Below are positions 1 through 12,640 of a DNA stretch of 64,000 nucleotides, piece after piece. Each line of letters starts with the position of its first letter. The first letter of the stretch is position 1. A model generated the notes under the pieces. It saw nothing but the letters and a program-made list of their open reading frames with translations. It had not been told where the DNA came from and ran no database searches. Origin of the DNA: Acanthosoma haemorrhoidale (Eukaryota; Arthropoda; Insecta; Hemiptera; Acanthosomatidae); the NCBI GenBank assembly GCA_930367205.1, contig OV884011.1:167597226-167661225 (forward strand), given 5' to 3'. Made by a program: the position numbers and the translations under genes.

Positions 1-769
1 AAGTAGTTATTTCCCCTATTACTAATGTAATTATGAAATAATAACAGCTTAATTGAGCATTTTCTCTAAGCTGAATTTAAGTATAGGAAGCTAATCTTCA
101 GTAATATCTATTCTTATTTTGGTTATTATCTAACTAACTTGGTACTTTTAAGATGATGATCATCTAATAGAGGTTATTATATTAATATTAATCACACGTA
201 ATGCTATTAAATATAACTAGAATTTAACCAATTTCTGAGTTTTCTCTCCTAAAGAATAAGTATTTTAAAAATAAAATCCAGATTTAGAGCCTAAAGTGTG
301 TCCTGAGAACACCAAGACATAATTAATCAGCAAATCTAGATCTTAATATATTTTTTATTGCTACTTAATTTATTAATAATCGTGCATTATTTTTTATGGG
401 GCTGGTTCTATTTTTGGCGTCATCGAATCTTCAAATTGAACTATCATGACAACTACTAAGACTCTAAAAATGATGATTTCATTTTTTTAATAACAATTAA
501 TTTATTAATGATACATACTCATGTTTTATGGATAACTCTATAACTGTCATGTTTTACTTACATCAAGAATCTGTAATGAAAAAGGTTAAAAAGTGAAATG
601 CGAGTGAACAAATCATTTAAATTGAAGAAGTTCAGAAACTATTACCTGAGAGAGCTTAAACGTTATGAGAAGTAGGACTAACATTCAGCATAATCCGATA
701 TTTTTCAGAACATACCTTCTACTACTGGTCACATAATAAATAACAGATAGTTATAATTCTATAAAAAGC

Positions 770-775
770 TTTATT
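770..775 (-). terminator. Polyadenylation signal of copy 1
   Basis: AATAAA on the minus strand, about 180 nt past the stop of the zinc-finger exon. It is conserved in units 2 (18,250-18,255) and 3 (33,604-33,609). The corresponding region of copy 4 has a variant. Confidence 0.45.
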
Positions 776-950
776 AAAAAATATACACATAAAACATCTA
801 TAATATATAAACAAGTATAAAATTGGCTGACAAATACTTATATTTTATACATCTAAATAACTTTAATATCTCTTAACACTAAAAATACAATTATAATATA
901 AAATTAACAAATTTTTAAGAACAATTATAAAATGAAGAACCAAGCCCAAC

Positions 951-3900
951 TTATTTGTTTTTTGATGTGATTCTAATGTTGTGCGGTTTCAGACCCTTGT
1001 GATTAAGGAATAAATGACACCTTAAAAGATAAGGCTGGGTCGTACTGTAGACGCAGTTAGGGCAGTACACTTTAGTCTTAGTCACTTTTTTCTGATTGAT
1101 GGATAGTTGTTTGCTGGGAGTGAGGGGGACGTCATTACGATTTCGAAGTACCCTGCAAGTGTACTGGTTTATCGACACTTCCATTTCGGCGACTGGAATC
1201 TTTTTGGTGTGTTGATATACTGCGGCAATGTTTTTAAATTTTTTGTTACAGTGATAACAAGAAAATGATGAGGTTGATGTCTGAAGTTCCTCTGAAACAA
1301 ATAAATTAATTACTTGAACCAAAGATTTGTAGCACTGCCTCTTTTTTTTCTGTTGTAAAATTTTGTTACATGAGTGTACTCACTGCATTTTTTAAAAATA
1401 TTGTAAAGTGCCTCACGTTGGACGCAAAATTGTAAAGATAATAAAATAGTGGCCCCATGTGGTGCCAAATTTTAATGCTCCAGTTGCACACAATAATTTA
1501 AATTTAAATATAAACAGGTTTTACTACTACATAACATAAAAAAAACTTATGAAGAAGTTAAATTTATTCATAATTTGAATTTAATTTATAATTTTTTTAA
1601 TTTTCAGGTTGGATTCACACAAACTAAACATTTATACCATTAAACAATAATTTTGCTTAACCTATTTTTATGCATATTAAAACATTTACAATTTTAAAAC
1701 TATGTTAGAATTCTGTTGTGGCCATTACCATTTATATTTTTGAGGAAATTTGGATACCCACAATATAGTTTTGAAGCTCACAATTGGTCCGGGATTACTT
1801 TGAGAGAGAAGAAATCTTCCACTTTATTCGATGTTCTGCTCATCTTCTATCCTTTTTCGACACATCGCTGCTCAGCATTATCCACTCTGGTAAAAGGTAA
1901 ACTGGAAGCTCTTACTCCACATGTTATGCCTCTACCACCACATGTGTCTTCACTATCCTCATGACAATCCAGAAAAATCGCCCAAACGGCCCTTCCATGT
2001 CTCGAGGTTTCCCACCCTTATTTAAATTTCACAACTTTTATGTTTAATCAAACTTCTTAAGTTCATGTGACCGGGCCTACAATACCACTCTGAAGACATT
2101 CAAGGATGAAGTAGTTCGGACTGAGAGGGAGAGCTGGAAGAACTATTGAGGGGAAATAGAAAACCTAACTGTTTCATTATCAGGTTCCTGATCAGGGACA
2201 GCATATCTAAGTAAATAAAGACACATGCAGGAAACAAATAGTGTCTCGACAACATTTCTCCAACAGCCAGATTAACAATGGATGCCCTAGCCAGAACCCT
2301 CCCTTCACAGGGAAAAATTGGAAAGAGGCAGAGAGTTGAAACCTAACATGCTGTCACAGATGCAATAGAAGAGCTTATTACAAGGCATTAAGTACCCCAC
2401 TTCTTTCTGCCAGCTTCTCTCTCGGCTCCATGTAAGATAGTTAGGAAATACAACTCCTTAAAAATATGGAGTTTGACATCTTTACCTGCCTCTCTTTTAA
2501 CTATAACTGAGTTGCATATCTGGTTTGCCTTTTGAAATCTGTAACTCAGTACTCGGAATAAAAAGGCAAACCAGACATAAAATGCTTGGGCTTTGTAAGG
2601 AGGATTGGGGGGGGGGAGTACATACGTCAACAGAATAGAAATGGTGACCACACAGAAGATTCCACCAACCTAGCCTGGTAATTTTCTGTGGTCACTATTT
2701 CTATTCTAATGCATGAAATATCTACTCCCCCATCCCCAGTTCCCTCATCCCTCTTTGTCCCCAGTTCAGCTTGCAATTCGGTTACAGCTTTTTGTAATTT
2801 TTTTTATGAGTCAGATATTAGGACGACATCTGCATAAAATAAAAATGCACCTGAGCATTCATGTTCCATCTTCAATCATTGGTCATGTTGTCTTCTATTT
2901 ATATATTTTTGCATATATATTATGAAGGTCATAGAGCTTAGGCTACTTCTTGGTTTGACATCCTGTTGCGTTGGGAAAGGATTTGATAACATTCCCATAA
3001 TTTCACCAAAAGAATTTGATTTATGGTAAGTCAATTTAATTGCAACTCCTGAGAGACATGTTTCTTGTAAGTGTACTCGATATTTTAACTCTTGAAAGCG
3101 AGTTAAAAGGCACTTTCAAAATAAGGAATCCCATATAAATCTTCTTATCTCATTCCCAAGATTTTTAAGGATAGCCATCAATGAAAATATAAGCTACCAG
3201 TATATTTGTTACTTAATTCCTTTGAGCTATGCAAATCCTCCACTTTTATTCATTAAAAGACTTTGGGCCTGGCTTTAAAAGGTTTAAAATCGACATCTAA
3301 GCCACCGGCAACAAACAGTCTAATATTGTGTCTTAACCAAAACATATACAACAGAATTCTTGGTGTTATTAAATATACCTTTAAAACTTTAGATCAATGA
3401 TTTTTATGCCGACTATTAACAAACAGATTTGCTTGAAAGTAAGAGCCTCTCTGGTAGGAATATTTAAAGATAACTCAATATATTATATTATAATTAATAT
3501 TTAATATAAAATATAAATTACCGTTATTGTTTTCTTGTGTGGTCGAGATTTCTTCATCATCAGAAGACATCACTTCTGTAAAATTAAAAGAAAAATATTA
3601 CAATAAGTGTTATTTGTTAATGTGAATAAGTGAAACTAATTAATTAATTAGTTGATATTTTTAATCTTACCAAATATAAGGGAATAAATATCGTGGCACA
3701 AAAATATAGAGGTCATTGAATATAATTTTCATTTGAATCAAAAATTTATCAATAACAGAACTTAATATTAATTTAATCTTTAAGTTATCTAAGATTAAAC
3801 ATCACAAGTATTACAGACATAGCTAATTTAATGGCAAATGGCATTTAGATCAAAACAATAGAACAAATTCAACTGAAGAAATTGTATCAATTGTTTGTTT

Positions 3901-6900
3901 TAATTTTTTGCGAGTACTGCTTCTGCGCTAAACCGTTGCAAATCTTTTTCGTATCGCTCTATAAACCAATTGTTTTGTTACCGTTCATAGGAAGTGTCCA
4001 GTTCGTCAAACCGTCTCAACCGACTACTGGGTGAACTGTCCACGGAGGAGCTGTCTACAGATGAGTGGATAGTGAAGCTGTGGATTAGATTGCCGATTGC
4101 AAGATTCACTTCACATTACACAGAGAAGGCGGCCATATTGGTGAGGTTGCCGATCAGCTGTAGTAGAGATAAGAGTGGGGAGTCCGCAAAACCCTCATAG
4201 CACCGTAGACAGGTGCTAGCGTCGGAGGCTCTTAATTAAGTTACGTGTATTGGCGAGCTCCCACTTGCCCTATATTTTTTATTTATAAAAAAAAATACTG
4301 AATAATTCAGAAAAATACTGCTGATGAAACATGCGTTTCTATCAGCAGTTAATGTCAGCAGAAAATAAGAAAAAACGCTCAAGGTCCTTGGGACCTACCC
4401 CCACTCTGTCGCCGGTCAAACGTAAGCCGCGGCGATCTAATCGAAATATTGCCCCTGTAAATTCTTCAACTCCCAACAGCTCTATGGAAGAAATACCATA
4501 ACAACCCAGCATGTCAAAACAAACAACAACAACACTCATGAGTCTCCATTTTTCACGCCCAATAGTTACGAGGTGTTGAATAATATTAAAGTAAAGGACA
4601 TGGACTCTACACAAAAACCCACACAGCCCAAGCCACTAGCGATTATCGTACATAACATTAGTAATTTTAAATTACTATGTACCCAACTGAATAAAATTGT
4701 AGGTACAGGCAAATGCTCCAATCGGTCCCGGGACACAAATGTTTCTCTGGACACTCCCGACACATACCAAACAATAATCAAATACTTAGATGAAACTAAG
4801 GCCGACTCCCATACCTACCAATTAAAGCAGGAACGATCGCTACGGGTGGTGATTAGAAACCTGCATCCCACTACACCAGCGGATGAGATAGAAAAGGAGC
4901 TCTTAAGCCTAGGATACAAGGTTCGCCAAATTACGAATGTGCTCCATGAGGAAAGACAAGAAAATGATGCAAGCATCAAGACACCACTGCCCTTATTCTT
5001 TGTGGATCTAGAGCGAACACCTGGAGTGGAAAAAATCTACGAGGTTACCCACTTGTATTACACAAGAGTACAGGTCGAAAAGCGATATAGTTCAATGCCA
5101 TAATTGCCAGGCATATGGGCACACAAAATCATACTGCTACCATCCTCCCAGGTGTGTAAAGTGCAGTGGGCAGCACAAAAGTGATTTGTGCAAGAAGCCC
5201 CTAAAATCACCTGCTGTATGCGTGTTCTGTCAGCAAGGCCACCCGTCTAACTATAAAGGCTGTGAGGCTTACAGAATTCTGAAGTCCAGGAGCGAACAAC
5301 GTCGTCGGCCAGAAGAAGAAAAGCCAGCCACAGGTAGCCCAAGAAGCGCCCCCGCCAGAAGTTTGAGGCCTTCAGTCTCTTTTGCTGCTGCCGTTCAGAA
5401 CAGAGAGCAGTCACAGGCATTGCCCACTCCTCCTCCGCAAGTTCTTCTTCCCCAGCACTCCGTTCATCCCAGCAACCAGCAAACTCAATCCCATCCTCAA
5501 CCACACATCTCGCATATTCCTCAAGCTTCAAGCTCCTCAGACCTCACTAGTCTATTAATGTCATTCCTTTCAGAGTTCAGAACCCTAATTACCCCTCTCA
5601 TTTTCCTTCTCACAAATCTTGTCACCTGCCTCATCCCCATCCAAGTGGATCCTTCCGACTCCTTTTCCATTCTCCTTTGGAATGCGAATGGTGTTCGCAC
5701 CCACACCAACGAACTGACAACACTACTTCATGACAAGAACATCCACGTAGCTCTCATTACTGAAACAAGACTTACGAGTAAGCGACAGTACCAGACCTAT
5801 CGAACTGATCACCCAGATGGAAGAGCACATGCAGACACCGCTGTCATTGTCCATAACTCCAATAACTGAGACCAATAGTAAATGCCCCTTATTACGTTAG
5901 CAACAAAACCCTTCACAATGATCTGAATATACCCTATATTCTTGAACTCATCCCTTCCAAGTTCATAAAATTCCATAGTAACCTATCCAACCACCCTAAT
6001 TCCCTACCACAGTCATTGCACTGCACCACTCATCCCTGTAATCCTCCTCGGAGATTAAAACGGCAGAGGCCTTGTGACCTGCTATAATTAAGTGTTAGTG
6101 GGAGTCCTGGCAATGGCCAGTTTCTCTAATCATGTCCTGAGCGTCTGTGGCTCTCGCGCTCTTGGTCAAGCTCTACTGGCTCGTATCCAGTGAAGCGGCT
6201 GACGTAGGAGCGTGGGGGCTTCCCAAGACTCCGCTTCCTCCTTCGCACGCGAGGGAGGTGACAACCATGTGAACTTGGGGGGCCAAATTTGATAACACTG
6301 ATTATGAACTAAATTGTATAAAAGTGCAAAGACAGTAAGAAACAATATTCAGGGATGCTTGTGGTACGCTTATCAAATGTTTGTGAAAAAAAAATATCGG
6401 AAATAATTGGAATATCGGCTGTGCTTTGGTCGACAAAAAAGATATGTTAGATTTTATGGAGCGTTTCAACAAACTATACATGCCTCTGTTGGGTCATGAT
6501 AACTGAATAAGAAAAATAAAGGAAGGAATTAAAAATAAGGAGGGAGTTGTTTTTCTTTCACAAGACAGAGCTGCTAATTTCGTTTGTTAGGTTTTTGAAT
6601 ACGTTTTGTGCTGTGATTTTTTTTTTTTGTTTACTAATGGGGTCTACATTAAACAAAAAACATAAACACACAACACTTACGCTAAATGATCAATGGGCCA
6701 TAATTCAACTGCAGTAGTGTGGTGAAAAACCTGCAGTTTTGAGTGGGGGTATACTGCATATGACAGTAAAAAATAAAGATAAAAATAAAGACACCATTGT
6801 AAGTGAATCACAAAATAGAAAAACTTTGAGGAGTGTGAACTCTTGAAAGTTAAAGAAGCTTTAAATGCCTGGTTTCAACAACAAAAAAACAGGAACACTT

Positions 6901-9453
6901 CAATATCATTATCGGTAATATTTTGTATTTTAACTATTTTCCATATTATGATAAAAATTGTTTTTTAAGTCTTAAGTCAAAAGTGTCAAATAACATTTCT
7001 AGTTGTAAAGTAATAGTATTTGTAAGTTATGGTTGTTATGTTTTCTTAATAAGGAAGTATTAATAAAACAAATTTATCTGTGAATTATTTCGACCTTAAT
7101 TCCTTATTTTGCATTGTTTAAATGAGACCCTCTGCAGTCAGGAATATTTGATATTACAACAGCTTGTCAGTTCCATATTTGTCGGTGTATCGAGATTGGA
7201 CTGTCTATGACTTAATTGGAATTTGCAAGCCCTTAACAACTATCCCCACTCCAACACTAGGTATGGCTCTAAAGTGGGCCAGTGGCACTCCAGACATCAC
7301 ATAGTACTTTTTAAACTTATGTTTCATCTGATTTTCCTGTAGCCCCACCACTGTAACTGGGGTGCATTAGCCCCAGTCATCCCAGCTGAGGACACCTGGC
7401 GGAAGGACAGAAGCAACAAACCGGAAGTAAGAAACTACAAATATTATTATTAATTGTATAAAAATAAAATTACAAAAGGTACAATAGTATATTAATATTT
7501 CTTTCTTTATGTCTGTCATCACATAAAAGTCGACATTTATGCATCTTGTGAACTAAGATTAACAAATTAAAGGCATCAATATTATAGAAACATTTTAAAA
7601 GCAACATAAACATTGCCACAATCCTAAATTGGCAGCTTTCTGCAAAAATTAGTAATTTTATAAATTCTCATAATTCCTACTACAATAACAGAATTCCCAG
7701 TAAAAATACAAACAATTACAGAACAACCGCGATTATCTGGGGTAATGAAGGGAAGAGTATTCCTGCATAATTAAAAAACATGGATAATCAAAAAAGACGT
7801 TTTCATAACCAAACTTTGATGTAAATAAGCAACACCCCCTTTATTGTTTTCACTAACTCCAGAAATTTTTCCAGGTCATTTTATTCATCATCATGTAGTA
7901 AATTTTGATATCCAACTCCCTTATCGACTTCTCAAATTTTTCTCCACGCTAGTTGCAAATAAGTTTTTTCTAAAAAGAACTCATTAAACAAAACTTAAAA
8001 TCCACCAAACAAACAGGGAAATAGTATTAAAATGTAAGGGGAGGTTATGCAATTGAAGAATGAATATTACCATTTCCAATGGCAGATATTAAATTATTTT
8101 GATTTAATACTAGCATCTCTGTTTCATAACCCTACATCATCGAATCATTTAAAAATCAGGGCAGACATAACCAATTTTCAGTTTAACCAAAAATTCCTCA
8201 TTTCACTTGATAAACCATCTGTGCTATTGAATGTAGGCTTTTCAACAAAGTAAATAGCTTTTGAGCTGACTTGGTAAATAAAGAAATCTCAAAAGTTAGC
8301 TAAACAACTTTTCACTAATATTCTTCGATACTCCCCAGTATTTAGTCATGACCAAAAAGTAATCTGCATGTTTTGAGCTATTGCGGAATATACATTAAAA
8401 CTTTTAAGGAAGATTATCATTTTCACCGCTGCAGTCAGTCAGATAAAAGTAGAGCCTCTACCTTTGTACTCAGCAACTGAATCAATATGTTACTAATGTC
8501 TTGATAGGGTTTTACAAATCAAGTATGCGATACAAAACTAAATCTCAGTTATCACACAAATTAATGGATAGTAAATAAGATCTGACTGAACAAATAAACA
8601 ATGGCGGCCAAACTCTTTTTCTTAATAACACTAATAAAAATATTAGGTTGTTATTATTGCCATGTGTTTTAAATTTGTTAAGTTTACTTAACTTTTTTAA
8701 AATTTCAATTTGTTACAGTGATAGAAGGAAGATTGTTTTTATATATTTTGAAGAGAATAATCAACATGAAACTTTGTAATTAATATCTGAATGATTAAGA
8801 AGCAATAGAAAATTTGATATAGGTGCCAACTACCATTAATTGTAATGGCCCTTCCTCGAGGAAAGAATTCCTACCATAGACAATAGTCTCATTGTTATAA
8901 CAAACTGAAGCAAACAATGGAATGAAAATAATAATTAATGAACGCTAGTCCACAAACAAAATCTAGCAGTTAAAAGGGTAATGCCTAAGCGATTGCTAAG
9001 AATAATTACAAAGAGTAAATTGTAATAAGTAATTTTTGGATAATCACTAATTTACAATTTTAGTTTTAACTACAAAAAATAATTGTGAAAACAACAAACA
9101 TTATACATACCTATAACTGGAGAATCCTCATTTTTTACTTCTTCGGGAAGTCTCATGTTCCTCTCATGAGTATTACCTAAAAATGCCAATAATTATGTCA
9201 AACAAAGAATAGATAAACAAGAAAACAGTTCTATTTCATAACAACAATTTGAATGTGTCAGTCAAAGTCTATGAGTTTAAGATTTAGCTGGAAAATTACA
9301 AATCTTTCGATTTAGTGCTTTGATTTGTAAATGCATTTCAGAATTGAATGTGTTACTATCAACAACAAGACTGTGCCAAAAAGAATTATAAATGGTTAAT
9401 GCTAAAACTGCTAGAGAAAACAATAGTTATCACTCACCTCTGTTGTTCTCCAT
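951..9453 (-). CDS. Array zinc-finger gene, copy 1 (4 exons, 158 aa)
   Basis: Minus-strand gene rebuilt from splice sites: exons 9438-9453 (ATG, MENNR), 9111-9176, 3522-3575 and 951-1291. All three introns begin GT, end AG and are in phase 1, and the joined frame is open for 158 codons plus stop. The protein has an acidic N-terminal half (residues 6-46, with an EEVKNED motif fitting the SUMO consensus psi-K-x-E and an SSDDEE run). Next come an incomplete finger (C57, C60, H73, no second His) and a C2H2 finger (C122, C125, H138, H143), then a basic tail. A nuclear DNA- or protein-binding role is inferred from the finger only. I do not recognise the family. A BTB-less relative of lola-type alternative-exon genes was considered but no BTB domain is visible. 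Confidence 0.65.
1292..3521 (-). other. Last intron of copy 1
   Basis: The intron runs from the donor at 3,521 to the acceptor at 1,292 on the minus strand. It is AT-rich and without a supported gene; the short ORFs in it are not kept in all three units. It contains a poly-G run near 2,608 that differs in length between units, and the inverted repeat listed separately at 2,632-2,707. Confidence 0.5.
2632..2707. repeat. Inverted repeat, about 26-bp arms
   Basis: The left arm (2,632-2,657, starting AGAATAGAAATGGTGACC) and right arm (2,682-2,707) are reverse complements with about four mismatches, around a 24-nt loop. The same structure is present in unit 2 (about 19,934-20,008). In the intron RNA it would fold into a hairpin. 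Its origin is unknown. Confidence 0.55.
3576..9110 (-). other. Second intron of copy 1 with LINE insertion
   Basis: The intron between the exons at 9,111-9,176 and 3,522-3,575. It contains the Jockey copy (3,921-6,280). The rest is AT-rich and aligns piecewise with the intron of copy 4 (for example 6,295-6,420 with 42,400-42,500). A fragment at about 7,190-7,430 is less AT-rich but holds no supported ORF. Nothing else is recognisable. Confidence 0.5.
3921..6280 (+). mobile_element. Jockey-type LINE, unit 1 copy, internally deleted
   Basis: The element begins with an untranslated leader (about 3,921-4,330) similar to that of the fuller element at 62 kb. A broken ORF1 follows: the PRE_C2HC-type region lies at 4,573-5,103, and after a frame break CCHC knuckles run through 5,105-5,290. 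In this copy the ORF1 end is joined in frame to the endonuclease start (LLWNANG near 5,660) by a short deletion, giving the 5,186-5,869 ORF. At about 5,869 about 3 kb are missing: the sequence jumps to the ORF2 C-terminus (TIVNAPYY) and on to the 3' UTR, ending near 6,280. It lies in an intron of zinc-finger copy 1, opposite to its direction of transcription. Confidence 0.8.
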
Positions 9454-9650
9454 TATTGTTAACAAGTTGTGAAATAATAAGTTTGAAGGCGCAGTTTAAC
9501 AGGAAACCCCTGGTGGTAATTTAAACATTGAGCGTTCGCTAAGGAAGCGTTAAAACGATTCAGTACAAAGAGGTAACACAACTGACCTCTAACTGCGCAT
9601 GTCTGGTAACGCTGTGTTAACCTAATCGTAACCTCCTAAAAATAACTTAG
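9454..9650 (-). promoter_or_regulatory. Conserved upstream region of copy 1
   Basis: The block just upstream of the start exon recurs above copy 4 (44,082-44,210) although the surrounding introns have diverged strongly. Shared pieces include GCAGTT.A.CAGGAAACC, TTTAAACATTG, a GCGTT-rich stretch and TTCAGTACAAAG. It is also almost identical in unit 2. This pattern is what a proximal promoter with 5' UTR would show. No transcription start could be fixed. Confidence 0.45.
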
Positions 9651-10324
9651 TAACAACATGTGCTCTCTTTAATAAAATATGTATTTTTCGCTTACGCTAG
9701 CAAAAGCCTTCAGTTAAGCAATGTTCATTGAACAGACCCAGCTGTACGCAGTATGTTAATGCAGGCAATGAGAAAAATTAATTTTCTCATGGTAATCTCA
9801 ATGATTGTGATAAAATGCTAGACAGCCCTATGAGTAACTGCTTCTGTGGCCAGAGACGGGGGCTGCATGACTTGCTTTAACAATGCGCGCTACGTAAGGG
9901 TATGTAAGAAAGAAACGTTATCGTTTAAAAATCAACTTTTGCCCCGAAAAAAAATTCATTTTTCTAACTGTTTATCACTTCTAAGGCGATTCTCCCTATT
10001 ATAATTTACGGCGCTAATGACAAGGCTCTGGTTGACAGATGTTGTTCATCCAGTTTCATAAATTAGCGCATAGTCCATAAATTAAAAATACCCGTGATTT
10101 CCTGTAGAGGTGAACATGTATTGATGGCATCAACATCACTCAATTCTATAAGGTCAAGTAACTTGCGATGCAGTTAAGTAGAATCTATTGTTCGTATCTA
10201 CCCGCTATGAGTAAACAAGACAACAAATTTTTGTTTTCACTATATAGACGAGGCTTCCGTTAGTCTTTTGTCAACTGTTTTGTGTGATACATGTTACGTT
10301 AAATTGGTTTTTTTAACCTCTGAA

Positions 10325-11040
10325 ATGCAGAGTCAAAATGAACTTATTCGTCATGTAATGCTTTGGTAATTTAAACAAGGCAATAATGCTAAGGCGACGG
10401 GTGAAAAAATATGCATTGTATATGGTGAAGGACTAATAACTGATCGGGCAGTTAGAAATCGGTTTATAAAATTCCGTTCTGGAGATACTACCTTAAAAGG
10501 CGAACCGAGGTTGGGACGTCCTTCCGACTTTGACGACAACCTTTTAAATGCAATATTGGAGCAAAATCCACGTCAATCAACAAGAGCTATAGCAGAAAGG
10601 TTGAATACATCGCAATCAAATGTTAACCAGCACCTGGAGAAATTAGGGAATGTCAGCAAGTTAAGAGTGCGGGTACCTCACAATCTCAGTGAACGGAATA
10701 ATGAAGGTCCCATGTCAATCGTCCCAAGTCTGCTCTCACGGGCAAAAATTGAGACTTTTTTAAACAGGATTGTAACAGGCGATGAAAAATGGGTTACCTA
10801 TGACAATATAGTCCGCAAAAGACAGTAGCTTGATAAGGATCAACCACCCCTACGAGATCCGAAAGTATACATCCATGGCAAAAAGATTTTATTTTGTGTA
10901 TGGTGGGATTGTCAAAGAATAATTCCCGAGTTGTTGAAGTCAAATTTAACGATTACTGCGGATAGATACGTTCAGCAGCTGCAAAGAGTGCAAAAGAAAC
11001 TCCATTAAAGGTGTCCTGCACTCGTCAAAATTAATATAAT
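10325..11040 (+). mobile_element. Mariner transposase remnant, unit 1
   Basis: Mariner-type cut-and-paste transposase read from an ATG at 10,325. An in-frame TAA (HVMLW*FKQGNNAKATGEKI) breaks it early. Helix-turn-helix sequence follows (RQSTRAIAERLNTSQSNVNQHL near 10,570-10,640), then the first catalytic motif GDEKWVTYDN near 10,780. The sequence between the helix-turn-helix and the catalytic core is shortened. A TAG at 10,826 and degraded motifs (WWDCQRIIPELL near 10,900; QKKLH) follow. It is inactive and cannot be traced beyond about 11,040. It lies just upstream of the promoter of the zinc-finger gene. Confidence 0.8.
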
Positions 11041-12640
11041 TTTGTTATATAATGAGAGCAAAATAAATGACTGATAAAAAACTGAAGTTACGTATGACTT
11101 GACCTGAATATAATAAAGGACGGTATAAAATCGATCAGTCTCAAGGGTCAACTTCTGGGCATACTTCCAGACATATAGATCTGGTATCATGGTGGGCAAT
11201 ATTTTAAAGAGACATTCGTTTTTGGACATCCGATTTGGTCAAAAAACCCACTAGTGTTTTGTAGCTTGGATGCAGCAAACGTTGAACCGGGAGCCTTTTT
11301 GCAAATCTATCTCCCGATTGTAGACCAATATCAAGACATATAGACTTTATTTAGAGTGATAAATGGAGTCCCAGCTTTCCAAAGGGTATTGTGAGAAAGG
11401 AAAATCTCAAGGGCATAGAGATTTTCTTAGACGATGGTCGGTTTAAGGGCTTACTCAAGAATATGAACAAAATCTGAAGAACTTCACGAGAATGATGTTG
11501 AAATATAACTTCACGTTTTCTATCTAGGCTATTACTTTTTTTAGGTTATGTCAACAGCGAAGTTCTGTAAGACCCGATCCAGAACGTCTTTGGCCACTCC
11601 TGGACCTTCCAGTGCCTAATGATACCCGCTCTCTATGTAGAGCGTTCAAACTGTTGCACACCATTTAAAATTTATCCCCTAATTTGGGGACAAAATCCAG
11701 TGCCTTTTGAGAACCAAATTTACCTTTGATTCACATTCTATACAAATACATAGAGAACAAATCCGACATTGAAAATGCTGTAATAGGATCAATTGATGAT
11801 ACTAATAAATTCACGTCAGAAACTCATGCCTCGATTTAGAAATAGGACCAGTCCCTATTACAAAATAAACATTCGTTTGCATATTTTTCACGATCTTTAT
11901 CCAAAATTCCATTGAAAGGGTAGCAAATGCAATAGTGGGACCTCTTAGGAAATTGAAAAAATATCTCTTCTTACTGATCAATGACCAAAAGTCTGCTTAT
12001 TTTATGTTCTACTAAAAATATGGAGGAAAAATCAAAAGTGAAAAAAATGATGAGCTGGAGAATGAAACTCTTTTTACAATTACGAAATTATATATATTTG
12101 CCCTGATGAGGGAAATTAAAGAAATGCAGATACACTTTCCATTATTTGCTCTTTCACAAATGGAAATATAGCTATATTTCACAAAGCTGTCTTCTCTACA
12201 TAAGGCACTGTGTCACCCTGGAAATATTAGTGTTTAGCATTGAATCCGAAGCAAGAATCTTCCCTTTTCCCTTGAAGAAATAAGAAGAATGGCGTCCTCG
12301 TTCAAGACCTGGTGTGAGATTATAAACCTCGTTTTCACAAGCATTGAGTTCGTCGATCGAGAGCTTCAAGTGTTTCAAAATTGTGTGTTTTTTTTTTCCT
12401 ATAGTCCCGATTATGATTATTTCCATTATAGATTCGAATGAGAATCTATTTGCATATCAGTTTTATATTTTCTGTAGTTTCACTTCATTTTATATACATG
12501 GTTTGATTTCGTATAAAATTATATATTGCAATACAGATATGTTATATCTAGTGCGAGACAATGTTAAGCCCAATACCACAGGGTCTAATGTAAACAAAGC
12601 ATGTTTATAGGTAGAGGATCAGAAGATAATAAAGCCAGTT
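11041..12640. other. Spacer between mariner and Gypsy remnants, unit 1
   Basis: No gene is supported. The sequence recurs in unit 2 (27,676-29,280), and its part at about 11,980-12,350 also ends unit 3 (39,130-39,525). Short ORFs in it differ between the units and are not coding. The final part (about 12,600-12,716) leads directly into a primer-binding-site-like sequence and may be a decayed LTR. Confidence 0.45.

Noticed and set aside
3994..4200. 68-codon ORF conserved in all three units (also 21,312 and 34,959)
   Set aside because: It has no ATG at the start and lies in the LINE leader. Its conservation follows from duplication of the whole unit.
951..9453. Identification of the finger gene as lola
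   Set aside because: The terminal two-finger exon style recalls lola alternative exons, but the start exon is complete with its own ATG and no BTB domain or shared first exons are seen.
12196..12610. Opposed ORFs of 76 and 88 codons, with relatives near 28.9 kb
   Set aside because: Their lengths and frames differ between units and no domain is visible.
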